Below are positions 1 to 12,099 of a stretch of DNA of 64,000 nt, piece after piece; positions within the stretch are counted from its first letter, which is position 1, and every line of letters starts with the position of its first letter. The notes below the pieces were generated by a model. That model was given only the letters and a program-made list of their open reading frames with translations, did not search any database and had not been told where the DNA came from. The stretch spans positions 46,512 through 110,511 of the forward strand of contig LRSR01005316.1 of assembly GCA_001579985.1 (NCBI GenBank), written 5' to 3'. This DNA comes from Hypsibius dujardini. Its lineage: Eukaryota > Tardigrada > Eutardigrada > Parachela > Hypsibiidae. The translations under genes were made by a program, and so were the position numbers.

Positions 1-623
1 GCTTGATTGTTGTGTCGACAACAATCATAGATCGTAATGCAATCAAGCAATCAAGCTAAGAAAATGGATACAAGACAAGGCAGTTGCCACGGAATTTTCA
101 ATTCTCCAGTTTTACTTTTACTATATGTAGTCTAACCGCGTTTGTACTTGATATTTCTTTACCTCGCACATCCCGTAAAATTTTGCAAGTTAATTACCAT
201 TCAAAATACATTGACCCGCAGCGGTACGGATATGCTGGATCTTCCCGTGCGTCTAGTCTGTTTAATAATGCTGGATCGTGGATCTTATCGTTTCTCTACC
301 GTGATTGATTAATGGTTAATGGCGATTGATCGACCCCGTTTCACTCAATTCATTCCTCAGTTTCTACCATACCCATGCTCTCCTACTCCTACTCTGTCTT
401 TTTCTCCCTCCCTCATTCCCCTTCTGGCCGCGGGCGCCAATAATGAACAGACAGTACTTTAAGGTTTAACGACGTCTATTTAATCACCGCTTCATTCCTC
501 TTCATTCCTTTCCAACGCACGGTTTTGGAGCATGCCTTCTGTCCTTCCTGAAGAATTATAGCCCTGCCCGTGCATTTCACGGATATCTCAACCGGGCGGA
601 AGTGTTTATTAAAGAAGCCGAAA
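1..623. other. Upstream intergenic sequence
   Basis: I see no supportable gene here. The stretch has short GATT/CAATCA-rich tracts and presumably the promoter and 5' untranslated region of the CFAP20 gene that begins at 624. Confidence 0.4.
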
Positions 624-1045
624 ATGTTTCGGAACACCTTTCAGAGTGGCTTCCTCTCCTTGTTTTACAGCATCGGCTCGAAGCCTCTTCAGCTATGGTC
701 ACGCCAGGTTTGTAGACAACTTCAACTTTATCCACTACCTCTTCCTAATCACTCTACTTTTTAGGCTTTAAATGGAGGCCACATTAAGCGGGTGATCGAT
801 GAAGATGTTCAGAGTTCGGTACTGGAAATCGTTAGCCCCAATGTTAGGTGAGTGACATGCGTTGATTGATGTGTTGATTTGCTCTTGCAGCTTGTTGACC
901 ACTTTATCGAGTTGTCCGAAAACTTATTACTCAGAGGTCCTTCTGACATTGATTTAATCCTATGCCTGGTTGCCTATCTTTTTTGTTGTGGATTCATCTA
1001 TTTGACTGTTTTCAGCCTGTGTCTGTGGCTTTCCCGTCTGTCTAC

Positions 1046-1098
<53 letters not shown>

Positions 1099-2248
1099 TA
1101 TCTGATTATTCGTTTGTCTGCCTGTCTGCTTGTTTGTCTGCCTTGTCATTATGTCAGTCAGTCTGTCTGTTTGACTGATTGTTTGTCTTGTCAGTATGTC
1201 AGTATGTCTGTCTGTCTGATTGTTTGTCTGCCTGTATACCTGTGGTCAATCATTCTATCGTCTGCATATGCGATCGACATATCTTCCCCGAAATTGAATA
1301 CTATGTCTTCCCAATCAGCATTGGCTACCCGTACTTGCTAATTGTGACTAATGGATGTGGGAACTGCGGCTAGGGTGGGTGGTTAAAATCTTTATTTTCA
1401 TTGCAGCACTTGTTGGATGAGCTGTCCCATGGATGACAAAAAGTGCCTTGGCATTAAACTTCCTTTCCTGGTGATAATCGTAAAGAATATGGAGCAATAC
1501 TTTACCTTTGAGATTCAAGTACGAGCATGGACGAGCGTGGAATGAATGACCTTGAAGAAGAAAGGAGGAGCAGTTATTATTAATGAAGTTAATTTTTGTG
1601 CAAGTGTATTCAACCGTTGAGGAAACTTAAAATGTCCTTTTTATTCTCACTTCATTAGATAGTGGACGATAAAGGGATAAAACGACGCTTTCGAGCGTCG
1701 AACTATCAGGTGGAGGCCCGCGTAAAGCCTTTTGTCTGCACGGTAGGTTAACCCGTTTTCCGTTAAAGGGGCAGGGCGGCCGGTATGAACCTTGGTTGCT
1801 CTTTACAGATGCCGATGCGATTAGACGATGGATGGAATCAAGTATATAGCTATTAAAACCGCCTCTTCTCTTCCTTCCCCCGCATCATATATCCTAATGA
1901 TAAGATTATCTGTGATAAGATTATCTGTTGAGCACGTTCTCTCATTCGTAGGTGCAATTTAATCTGGCAGATTTTGTTAAGCGGGCTTACGGCACCAATT
2001 ACGTGGAGACTGTTCGAATTACTGTGCGTCAACCCGTGAAAGAGAGACCTTTCACGAGCCCTTGACGGTTGACCTTTACCTAATCGCCGTGTACCTTCCA
2101 GATCCACGCTAACTGTCGCCTCAGACGAATATATTTTGCGGATCGTCTCTACACTGAAGAAGAGGTCCCTCAAGAGTTTCGCCTCTTTTTGCCCGTTGCC
2201 GGCGATGAGGTACCGGCGGCGATTACTGCCGAAGAGACGGCCTTGTGA
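624..2248 (+). CDS. CFAP20: CFAP20 / BUG22 cilia- and flagella-associated protein 20
   Basis: CFAP20 is a small, highly conserved axonemal and basal-body protein that stabilises doublet microtubules. Seven exons join without a frame break: 624-707, 765-847, 1407-1518, 1659-1742, 1809-1841, 1952-2023 and 2102-2248, giving 204 residues against about 193 in vertebrates. The start [12 protein letters not shown] and the internal blocks [34 protein letters not shown] and [16 protein letters not shown] match the family along its length. The C-terminus adds a short acidic/Ala tail. Start choice is secure because the family begins at this Met. Intron 2 holds a long CTGT microsatellite. Introns are canonical GT-AG. 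This is a single-copy cilium gene in most animals, and nothing in the sequence suggests decay. Confidence 0.95.
1048..1246 (+). repeat. (CTGT)n microsatellite in CFAP20 intron 2
   Basis: A near-perfect CTGT tetranucleotide tract runs from about 1048 to 1098. A degenerate TCTG/TGTCTG tail follows to about 1246. The open reading frames across it are only repeat translation (Cys/Leu/Ser/Val). Confidence 0.9.
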
Positions 2249-3085
2249 TTTATTTTATCTCCGTAATTTTGATTATAACACCGTCCACACTAAACTGTAC
2301 AATTTTCTACATTTATTTCAAGTAAATTGATCTCATGTCCTTTTTTGTATTTTGACGATTCTTTGTAAAGTTTTGACGATGGTCTTCCTTTGTCAGATTG
2401 AAATTACATACTGGTACTCGTAGTGAAACTACAGTGCTGAAGCTTTGGTCGCCGAGATTTCAAATCATTCAGTCAAATCTCGTTTTGAGATTCCATTTAT
2501 TTGCCCTTTTTTGTCTGTCTGTCGGTCTCTCTGTCTGTTTGTCTGTCTATCTGTCTCTCTGTCTATTGATTAATGAATTCTCATCGCTAAAATTCAATGT
2601 TATACACAACAATGAAGCAGTGTCAGTACTGTTCTGCCCATAGTGTACAGCTGCTGCTGATTTGCGAAGTTAAATGGACCTATCTTAACAAAAAGCAGAC
2701 GAGTCATACTATTTTTATCATTTTTTTTTCATTTTTTTTCTCTAGAAATAAGATTGAATTTACGTCAAATGTGAACAGCGATGTGAAGCGTGGAGCCTCA
2801 GGCTGGCATTTTCGGTCGGGGTCCAACCGGCATGAATTCTGTCTGAATGATCCATTATCAACTACGAGGCACAGACAAAACAAAAGCAGTAAAACAAGTT
2901 TTGCGAGCCAATTGGTGGAAAAATTCGCACTAGCGAAGCCATTAAAACAACGAGGGTCGCTACGGAGAAGAATGTTTGATGGTGGTCGTCCGTCACTTGA
3001 ACTGTGGTAAAGTGTGCTGTCCTGCGTGATCGATCGCCACGTAATTAAGGCGACCTTGTTGGGATTGAATAACAAGTTGCACTAT
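2249..3085 (+). other. Intergenic gap with unassigned ORF
   Basis: A short CTGT-rich tract lies at about 2512-2566. An open frame on the + strand at about 2745-3010 is basic and Ser-rich with no recognisable domain, and I cannot tell whether it is an exon of a neighbouring transcript. Otherwise nothing is visible. Confidence 0.3.
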
Positions 3086-3937
3086 ATGCAGGTGCCTGGA
3101 GTCGATCCCGATCTGGTGGTAAGTGCTCCAGAAAGTTTCTTCTTCTGAACTATTATTTCAATTAACTTTCCCTTTTTGTTGATCACAGGAGAATAATAGT
3201 GTCTAAGCGAGTATCGAGGGTCAGCTATGCATCGGACCGTAGCCAACCGCATTCCATCAACTACGACACGGAGGGACCGCTTCGTCTACCTACCTCATCC
3301 TTGCCGGTCCATTACGAAGAAGACGGACTGCTTCGACCAAATCGCAAAAGCCGGATCGAAACATTCGTAGTAGCGAAGGCCAAGGATGCCCCCAACCGAC
3401 GTATATCGCAGGCTCGTCCTTCACGCACAGAACGACCCCGTTTGGAAGACTTGAAAAGGAAATTCGAATTGTAAAAAATACACCCCATTCGCTTTCCTGC
3501 GTATCTTGCATTTGCACAATTAATTTCATTGAATTTTTTCAGGATGAGCACACCATCCCTTTGGAAATCCTTTTCGTTCGCTTTCGATCAGACCCCGAAA
3601 AGGTATACTTTGTGCTATCAATTAATGCAGTTGTTTTGTTAAAGTGGCTATATTATGCCTGCCTGCCCGAAGTGTTGTTTGTATCTGTCTCTCTGTAGGG
3701 TTTGACGTGTGAGAAAGCTCACCGACGCCTGCTGAAAGACGGCCCCAACGAGTTGACCCCTCCAAAGACGGACTCTGAGTTGAGCAAGTTTTTACACCAC
3801 ATGTTCACCGGATTCAGCATTTTGTTTTGGATTGACACGGTGCTCTGCTTCATCGCCTACGGCCTAACTCACTGTTCGACCGGAGGAGATCGTTCATGAC
3901 AATGTAAAACTCCTATATTACACACCGAGGCCTTATA

Positions 3938-4672
3938 CAGTCGGCCCCAAGAAAAACTCCGCTTGCACAACATCGACTTTCTGCGCATAGAAAGAGATGA
4001 GGTGCGACAAGTGTGACAATAGAACGTCTTAGATATTAAGAGATGCAGGTAATTGAACCGAGTGGCCCACCAAAAATCAGCTTCTCGCAATCTCAAAAAC
4101 AAATAGCAGTTTACCTGTGTATAGGACTGCAACAACTGATTACTTAATCGCAGGGAAACTGCCTAAAGTAGCCGACTTCGAGTTTTCATCAGCTATTTCT
4201 GCAGCTGTTCATGACTGCTGTTTTCTGTCGCTGCTATCGCTCTTGATTGGCTGATTTAGTAAAATTTATTTTTGAAAATGGTCAAAGGAAGGCGAATTCC
4301 TCCTGAAGTAGCAACTGCAGTTCACACTTTGCGACAAAACGTTATGCAGAATTCTGGATTTCGATTGGGGTATTGAGGTTTAACGCTTTAAATTCTAGTT
4401 GTTGACTCTGTTTGTCGAAATATCTGTGATGTTTAAATTCTCCGGTTCCGAATTTATTATTTCTCTCATGGTTTGAATTCTGCAAATTTTTAATTCTGTC
4501 ATTTTACTGCTTGCCTGCTCGCGTTTTGATTCAAAAAATAATGTATGATTATACATAAAGTGTACACTGCATGTTCTGATTGGTCACACAGAACGGTGCA
4601 ATTTAGGGCGGAGTTTTTGGCCAGTTTGAACAACAAAAGTCACGTGACCGGAGTTTTTCTTGGGGCCGACTG
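3938..4672. mobile_element. 735-bp MITE with TA target duplication in ATPase intron
   Basis: The left end starts CAGTCGGCCCCAAGAAAAAC and the right end is its reverse complement, with TIRs of about 24 bp. TA flanks both sides (3936-3937 and 4673-4674), as expected for Tc1/mariner-superfamily insertion. No transposase is visible inside. It lies in the intron after the exon ending at 3903. Confidence 0.85.
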
Positions 4673-7297
4673 TAGCTTCTCCCGTCATAGTAAGGTTTAC
4701 TGTATATGTGTATAGTTATACCTGGGAATCGCTCTTTTGTTGGTGGTGACGGTGAGCATCACCTTCGCCTACTGGCAGGAACGCAAATCGTCTGACATAA
4801 TAAATTCATTCAAAAAGTTGGTTCTCGCTTTTGTGGTGGTCATTCGCGATGGGGTGAAGCAGAGTGTCCACAAAACGGATATAGTCAAGGGAGATATCAT
4901 TCACGTAACGATGGGGGATAGGATGCCGGCTGACATTGTCATTCTCGAAGCACAGGCATTTAAGGTAACAACTTTATGTACAGAGACCAAGCAACTGCAA
5001 CTGACATTCGATGTGCAGGTGGACAACTCATCCATTACCGGTGAGTCAGAACCCGTGTCGCGGAACGGTAAATTCACTCACGAGAATCCTTTGGAAACTA
5101 AAAATCTGGCATTTTACTTCACAAGCGTCATGCAAGGTAAGAGAAGGATAGGATGGCCATTACTCTCTCTCTCTGGCTTATTGTTTACTGCAAACAGGAA
5201 CGGCAATTGGAGTGGTCATTTACACCGGCGATAACACAGTGGTAAAGAGAAAGATTGGAGAGGATGAAATGTGTATGGTCATGATGGGTTAAAGACCTTC
5301 GTATGTCTTATAGATGGGTCGCGTGGCAAACCTTGCCAGTAACATTGAGCAAATCAAAACGCCTCTCAACAAAGAATTGGACCACGTAATTCTAGTGTCG
5401 ATAAGTATTGCCTTCCTCATGGGCGGAATCTTCTTCGCCTTGTCTTTGTTGTACGGATTCTACTGGCTGGACTCTGTCACCTTCCTCATCGGTCTTATTG
5501 TGGCTTATGTCCCGGAAGGTCTTCAAATGACTGTCACGGTATGTCATCTACACCTCACAATGATAAGGTGATTCAATTGATGCACCTATCTTTCCAGATC
5601 TGCTTAACACTAACTGCTCAACGGATGGCTAAGAAAAACTGCTTAGTGAAGAATTTGGATGCTGTTGAAACTCTCGGCTCGACCTCCATCATTTGCACGG
5701 ACAAGACAGGGACATTGACGCAGAATCGGATGACGGTTGCGCATGTTTGGATGGACGGGGTGATTTCCGGTGTCGATACAACGGAAAACCAGACGGGTAG
5801 TAATAAGGTCCTTGTCGAAGATGGCAGACATGTCTCAAAGTGTTTTTGCACTGCAGGCGACAGCAGTCTCGACAAAACTTCCCCAACCTGGAAGCGCTTA
5901 AGTAGAGTCGCTCGGCTCTGCAATTGAGCCGTCTTTCAACCGAATCAATTAGAGGATCTACCGATTTTGAAAAGAGAAGCCACAGGAGATGCCTTGGAAA
6001 GTGCCATCTTCATGTTCACAGAGCTTCATGAACCCGGCGTGATCAAATACCGGTAAGAATTAAATTCTGAATTCCTCTGATAATTTATGACGGAGGGTGA
6101 TTTCGTTGCAATTATTACTCAGCGAGACTCATAACAAACGCGTCGAGATACCCTTCAACTCCACCAACAAGTATCAGGTAAAGTCAAACTATTTTTGCCA
6201 ACTGTACCTTTTATTTACAATGGTATTCTCAAATGCAGGTCTTCATTCACGAACAAGACGACAGCCCCGACCATATTCTCCAGATGAAAGGGGCCCCTGA
6301 AAGAATTTTAAATTTGTGCTCCATGATCTTGATCAAGGGTGAAGAGGTTCCGTTGACGGATGAGTGGAAGGAGAAATTTGAAAGTGCCTACCGAGACCTT
6401 GGAGAAATGGGAGAACGGGTTCTCGGTAAGGAATTAACAATACTGTCCAACAATACTGTCATAACTTACCTAACAAATACCTTTTTTGTAGGATTCTGCG
6501 ATTTAATTTTACCGGAAGCAGAGTTTCCACAAGACTATCCGTTTGATTCGGAGAACCAGAATTTTCCCCTGAATAAACTTTGCTTTCTTGGGTTGTTGGC
6601 CCTAATTGATCCACCGAGAGCTGCCGTGCCTGATGCAGTGGAAAAGTGTCGTGGAGCCGGTATTAAAATTATCATGGTAAGAGTCAAAGAACTAAAGGTT
6701 TGGCAATTATGATACTATAGGGGAAGTCGTTGCCGTTTTGGTAGGTGACCGGCGACCATCCAATCACAGCAAAAGCGATTGCACGGAGGGTGGGCATTAT
6801 TTCACCGAATGGAATGACCGTCAACGAGATGCAGGAAAAGTTCGGTGACAACTGGCGACGAAAGAGCAAACACAACAAATTCTCTTCAATCGTCTTGCAT
6901 GGAGAGGAGATAAAGCAGATGAGCAGTGAAGATTTGACCAAGGTCGTCCAATCCTACCCGGAAATTGTCTTTGCTCGGACATCACCTCAGCAGAAGCTGC
7001 TGATTGTAGAGGCCTGCCAAGCTATGGGAGCCATTGTCGCCGTAACGGGAGATGGGGTTAACGATTCACCGGCTCTTTCCAAAGCCGATATTGGTAAAAA
7101 TATTAATTTAGAATGGTCAACAGAAGATTTATTTCTTTGATGTAACAGGAATTGCTATGGGCATTTCTGGCTCTGAAGTTAGTAAGCAAGCCGCGGATAT
7201 GATTCTCATGGACGACAATTTTTGTAAGCTATTTGCTTAGTTTCGTTTATGGTGTTAGCCTCCTTATCTATCGGTGTCTCTTTTTTCTGTTTGTTTC

Positions 7298-7328
<31 letters not shown>

Positions 7329-7330
7329 GC
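7298..7330 (+). repeat. (CTGT)n tract in ATPase intron
   Basis: A short CTGT tetranucleotide run lies in the intron between exons 7149-7223 and 7386-7567. Confidence 0.85.
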
Positions 7331-8770
7331 TTGTGGAGAACGGGTAACAATTATTCAACTGTTGAGGATCTTGCTCTTATTTTAGCTTCGATTGTAACTG
7401 GAGTGGAGGAAGGTCGTGTCATCTTTGACAACCTAAAAAAGGTCATTGTCTATACCCTAACGTCAAAGGGTCCTGAGACGCTTCCGTTTCTTGCATTCAT
7501 CTTGCTAAATCTGCCGCTTTCTCTTGGCACAGCTATGATTCTCCTCATTGACTTTTCCACCGATCTGGTACCAATCAAACAAGTACCCCTTCTTATTGAC
7601 GAGGATAGAAATTATAATACTCATGTCCAATGCAGATGCCTGCTATTTCACTGGTCCATGAAGTGGCTGAAGCCGACATCATGACTCGACGGCCAAGAAA
7701 CGCCGCCACGGACCAGTTGGTATAATGTATATCCCAATCCCAAGCCGTTGCACTTCAAAGTGACAAATTGCTCTCTTCTGTTGCCTGCAGGTCAATCCTG
7801 CTCTGCTGCAAAAAGCGTATTTCCAAATTGGCATCTTTGAAGGCATGGGAGGGATGTTTGCGTTCTTGGTAGTATTGGGTGAGAGTGGATTCTGGCCGAT
7901 GAGTCTTATTGGTATCCGACCGGAATGGGACAATCCATCAGTGGATGTTGTTGCCGACTGCTATGGACAAGAATGGGTACGAAACGAGGTCCACAGGCTC
8001 GCTACCAAAGCATGCCGACTCTTCTAATTAGCAACCTTGATGTTTGTTTAGAACTACCGGCAAAGAAAGAATCTGGAACAAACTGGGCAGAGCGCCTATT
8101 TCTTGGCCATTGTTTTTATCCAATGGATCAATGTTCTGACATGTTGAAGTCGTCGCTATTCCATCTTTAATTATGGCATGAGGTACGTACGAGACGAGCA
8201 TTCCTTTACTCATTAATATCTAGAAATGTGGGATTTATTTTAGGAACTTTGTGCTGGACTTTGCCTTGATTTTCGAATCCTATTTGCTTTGCCATGGCTC
8301 TTATTTACACTCCCGGGATGGAGGTGGCTTTGCGATTCCGACCACTTCAGTGCGTCTTCTTGCACAAATATACTACCATGCGGAATCATTTCAACACAAT
8401 ATTACTTCTTTTTTCCAATATTTTCTCTTTTTTTTTTGCTCTGGTTTTTGCCTGGTCTTCCCTTTGGTTTGCTCGTCCTCTTCTATGACGAGATGCGTAA
8501 GCTGATCATGAGACTTGATCCAGGCGGATTCATCGACAGAGAAACTTATTACTGAAGCACCATGTTCTCCGATCTTTTCGTAATGCAAAATGAATGAATG
8601 AATGAATACCGTTATTTTCTCTGGTTTGCCTGGTGGTAAATCCACTCACCAATTAACAGAAATGCAATGCCAATTAATACAGCAACAACTAACTTAAGCT
8701 GCCGATACGATGCGAAGCTCTTGTGAAAAGGACTAAGCACCATCAAGAATGTGAAAAGGAATGAAATCCT

Positions 8771-10427
8771 TCAAAGAGTGCTTCCATTGGCAGGAGGTTT
8801 GAGACAATGGTCATAGAGAGCGAACAAGGGATCCTTCTCGCCGACCACAAACGGAATGGTGGCCTTTTTGTAGTAGTCATCGTACTGCAGATTGCTAATC
8901 ACTGTAGTCAGCATATGCGCCTTTTCTGCATTTCTCCCCGGCGCGTCAAAGTGAATGTTGGTAAAGTGAATGTGGAGATGGTAGAAGGTCGGCTGGTAGT
9001 GGAAAAAGGCGCGGATTCTAGAAGCTGGTAGGCCATACTTCTCCGTGATTGCGGCCTGAAAAGACCAATCAACAACACCCTCGATGTGTTTCCCACAAGA
9101 AGCAACTGCTAACATGCAGACTAAAGTGACGTACTGTTCCTTCATTCTTGATTTTGTTGAGCATGGTGAGATGGTCACTCGTGAGGTCGCGAATCGAGTG
9201 GATTCCTCGCTTGTGCGGCAGAGCAATCAGATAAAGACTGTCGACATTGTGTCCGTCCCATTTGAGATCCGGCAGCAAGACGAATCCACTTTCCTTATCA
9301 GGATCTTCAAAGACGATTCGCTCTAGAAAGATGCATTGTCATTCATGAATAAAAGAAAAGGGTTGTACTAAACAGAAGTAACAAAGATCTCTTCGCACCT
9401 GTTTCTTTCTCATGATCCAAAATGTTATCCACCCACTGAAAGTAAAAGAAATTAGAACATGTCTTTTAAAGAAGAGCACCATCTCAAGACGCAAATATGA
9501 TGCAAGTAGAGGAAGATCATTCATTACCTTGGTGTCAAAGCGTTTGCTCTTTTGCAGAGAGGGAAGAGTGATGTTGAGATAATCGTCCGGGCTCTCGTCT
9601 ACAATGTAAACTGGCTGCTGGCCGAACTTTTCAATGTGAGACTGCGTAGCCGGATAGATGATTGTCGTCTTAGTTGCTGTGATAAAATTTCATGCTATTA
9701 CTGTCAATCTGAATATAGAAAAGCGCGACTAGTAGTGATACCGTTAAACTCAGCCGGGAAAAAGACTCGATAGTTGTGGTAGACATCATTTTGAAACTCC
9801 AAATCCCCCTTTGCTCCGGCCGCCAGCATCTTCTCCACGTGATCCAAGTGAAATGCAGATTGCTCCAGAATCACCACAGCATCCTGGACAGGAGATTAAA
9901 AAAGTACAAAAGAGTATAAAAGCATGAATCATTTCAAATGAAATGAAATGTACTAATGAAGACACTCCGGAAGTCAATCAATCCATTCTTATTGAACAGC
10001 AGAGGTATGATACTTCAGTTAAACAATCAAGCAATCAACCGATCAAAGAATGAAAAAATGAAAAAATAAGCCGCACACCATTAACCGCTTCATTTAACGG
10101 AGCGCCTTAGTCATTACATACTTTGCTGGCACCGTCTGCACTATCCTCCTCATCCTCATTGGCTGTCTTCTCAAACTGCCCATGTAAAAAGGCCATTTTA
10201 CGGGAGGGATCAGCTCTAAGGACCCGTTTAAAAGTGAAATTGGCAAAGAGATTCTTCTCCTCCACCGGGAGCAGCGAGGAAGCGGAACATTTTCCCTTTC
10301 CATTTCCAGCAGGCGTTTTGTCCTTTTCTCTTGAGACTTGCTCCACTTTCAGCTTTTTCCGCGCACTTTCGCCTTCCGTGTGCTGTTCCCCGTCGCCGAT
10401 TATGTCTGCAACTCCGCCGGAATCCAT
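8771..10427 (-). CDS. DCPS: Scavenger mRNA decapping enzyme DcpS
   Basis: DcpS hydrolyses the m7GpppN cap left after 3'-5' mRNA decay. Six exons in transcript order (10427-10122, 9883-9742, 9676-9528, 9435-9399, 9322-9135, 9055-8771) join in frame to give 368 residues, near the usual 330-370. The N-terminal domain carries SRKMAFLHGQ and DAVVILEQ. The C-terminal HIT domain carries LPDLKWDG, LYLIALPHKRGI and the histidine triad YHLHIHF in the last exon, followed by FDAPGRNAEKAHML. All match DcpS order. The chosen Met (codon at 10427-10425) opens a low-complexity acidic/basic N-terminus typical of the family. The gene is head to head with the SWIB gene about 0.4 kb away. The catalytic triad is intact, so activity is expected. 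Confidence 0.95.
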
Positions 10428-10861
10428 TGCTACTATGGCAGGAGCTTTAAAAGCGAAACAAAATAACACATCACCAACACCCCCTGGGGGACAGGGCACA
10501 GGGCGCTCGTTCGGAAGAGGGAGGGGCAAGGGGCATAAAATTGTTTTTGTTTGGGAAAAGCCCATTGTCTCATGATTGGTGAGTTGAAAGTAATTCTGAT
10601 TGATTATTGGCTCTAAGGAGTTTGGCCACACCTCTCAGCAGTTGCTGTTTTGTCCAGCTGTGTTGCGGCGTTGCCATTTTTGCCATTGCAAGCCGTCAAT
10701 CAAGCGTCCGTCCAGAATCTCTGGCAGATATGGTGGGGAAGGTATCTTTTGAACCTTGATGGTCCTTTGAAGACCTACCAAGAATATCAGAGGCACCGTG
10801 TTGAGTTTGCCATCTTTTATTTGTGGACGAGTCGTGTCTGTGAAGGAAGCAGGGAGCTGTA
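10428..10861. promoter_or_regulatory. Probable shared promoter region, DcpS / SWIB gene
   Basis: This is the roughly 430-bp gap between two divergently transcribed genes. No clear TATA box is seen. Part of it (10640-10860) may contain unresolved 5' exons of the SWIB gene: a possible donor sits at 10739 and an acceptor at 10852. Confidence 0.35.
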
Positions 10862-11726
10862 ATGAATCCCACGGAAGGATATGACATTTCCCGTGCGTAT
10901 AACCTTGCTACAGGATCGCAACTACCGGAAAGGGCCTCAGAAAGTGTTCCCCATTCTGGAGAGGAATTCATTACAAATCCCGCAAAAGGCAAACGGCCTG
11001 CAGGTACAACAAACTCCAGCAGATCTTCTCTCGATCCTTGTTCTGGTAGAATTTTGTCATTTTTCTCATTTTTCGTGTTTGTTTTTTTTGCCTTTACGTT
11101 TAGCTTTCACAAAGGAATGTGTCCTTTCTCCGGAGCTCGCAGCTTTCCTCGGCAAAGAACGGGTACATCGAAGCAATTGAAAAAGTATCCGTGTTTTGTG
11201 GAGGGTGCAGTCTGCCGGTCGTATTTGAAAGACGATTAATATTACTCTTATTATTATGCACGTAGATGACGCGGTCCGATGTGGTCAGCTCGATGTGGCG
11301 GACAATTCGGGAGAAGTGCCTCATTGTAAGTTGTGCCAAACGGAGCAGCCATTTTAACAGGCCTTCTTCTTCATTTCGGACTCTGACATTTGATTAAGTT
11401 GTTTGAGTTTGTGCTGCATTTATTGGTAGGATCCGAATCAAAAACAGTTTGCAATTTGCGATGAGCAGCTCTTCAAAGTAATCGGTAAGTTGTAGGTTGA
11501 TTGCTTTCTTTACCTCACAGAATGACAAGTGGCATATTAATTTTCCGCTTTCTCTCGCTAAATGTTTTTGTTTACAGGCAAGAAGCGCTTCAAGGTATTC
11601 GGGTACGTTGATTTCCCTAAGCTCACTTATGGATATTGTAGTAGTACTGGTGTTGAAATTGGCGTTTGTTCTTGCAGAATGATGAAGTATTTGAAGTCGC
11701 ATATCCGAGACCCAAGCAAAGCCTAG
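10862..11726 (+). CDS. Stand-alone SWIB/MDM2-domain protein (UAF30-like)
   Basis: The SWIB fold occurs in SWI/SNF and UAF complex subunits and mediates protein contacts in chromatin. Exons 10862-11003, 11104-11162, 11266-11325, 11430-11484, 11578-11602 and 11678-11726 join in frame (129 residues from this Met). The last about 80 residues are a complete SWIB domain: LSPELAAFLGKE, MTRSDVVSSMWRTIREK, DPNQKQFAICDEQLFKVIG and FKVFGMMKYLKSHI. The first about 45 residues are low complexity. An in-frame stop lies 21 bases upstream of the chosen Met, but an acceptor at 10852 could join an earlier exon, so the N-terminus is provisional. The domain is more like the stand-alone fungal, plant and nematode proteins than the SMARCD subunit. 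The precise role cannot be read from the sequence. Confidence 0.85.
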
Positions 11727-11940
11727 CTGGCCTACTGTCTCTTCCTCTTGTGCTTTCTTCCAAAGCGCAAGGTCATTTCTCTCCAATCCAAAGAAGACTT
11801 TGTTTTCTTGACCCTCTTCGATCATATTCCACTAATTTGGTGTACTCTCACCCATTGTGTTACTATACCTTTCCCTGTCCGTGGACTAATATACTGTACT
11901 ATATATAGCAAAATACCTTAGCCTTTTGTTGCCAATTCAA

Positions 11941-11946
11941 AATAAA
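11941..11946 (+). terminator. Candidate polyadenylation signal of SWIB gene
   Basis: AATAAA lies about 215 nt downstream of the SWIB stop codon, in a plausible position for 3' end formation. Confidence 0.4.
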
Positions 11947-12099
11947 ATGTCAATTACGTGTACTTAGCTGCGAAGGCTTGCCGTCAGCTATGTTTCCTGT
12001 TTTTTGTTAACGTCGATCATTGTTTCTCCAGGAGAAACAATGCAGCGTCCGGAATAGTTACATTATTTGGCTACAGCTACCCCTCCCTAGTAGTGTGTA

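Larger units (their letters stand above)
3199..8555 (+). pseudogene. Na+/K+-ATPase-like alpha subunit (P2C P-type ATPase), multiply disrupted
   Basis: About 18 exons encode a P-type IIC ATPase alpha subunit: N-terminal region, TGES actuator motif near 5038, PEGL in M4, phosphorylation motif DKTGT near 5700, [30 protein letters not shown] near 7050 and the ETYY C-terminus at 8541-8552. Introns are retained, so it is not a retrocopy. Five lesions are visible. (1) The junction at 3470/3543 is out of frame by one base. (2) Exon 3699-3903 is 205 nt and shifts frame near 3880. (3) TGA at 5925-5927 replaces the family Arg in LCNRAVFQ. (4) TGA at 8145-8147 falls in the M7-M8 loop. (5) A one-base shift near 8295 is followed by a last segment with no AG acceptor. 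Otherwise the protein is well conserved, so decay is recent or the read is erroneous. Neighbouring genes have intact frames. The first exon is unresolved: the exon at 3188 opens without an ATG. Confidence 0.85.

Noticed and set aside
879-1373. Cys/Leu/Ser/Val-rich open frames over the CTGT tract
   Set aside because: They are translations of a tetranucleotide repeat inside the CFAP20 intron; the Cys-rich look is an artefact.
2597-3010. 137-codon + frame and the overlapping minus frame
   Set aside because: No domain, no splice partner, and composition is basic/Ser-rich without conserved pattern; could be an untranslated exon but not supportable.
5925-5927. TGA as a selenocysteine codon in the ATPase
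   Set aside because: The family has Arg here, no SECIS-like argument can be made, and frameshifts elsewhere indicate decay.
10107-10631. Longer N-terminal extension of DcpS
   Set aside because: Upstream codons are not family-like; the Met at 10427 gives a normal N-terminus.
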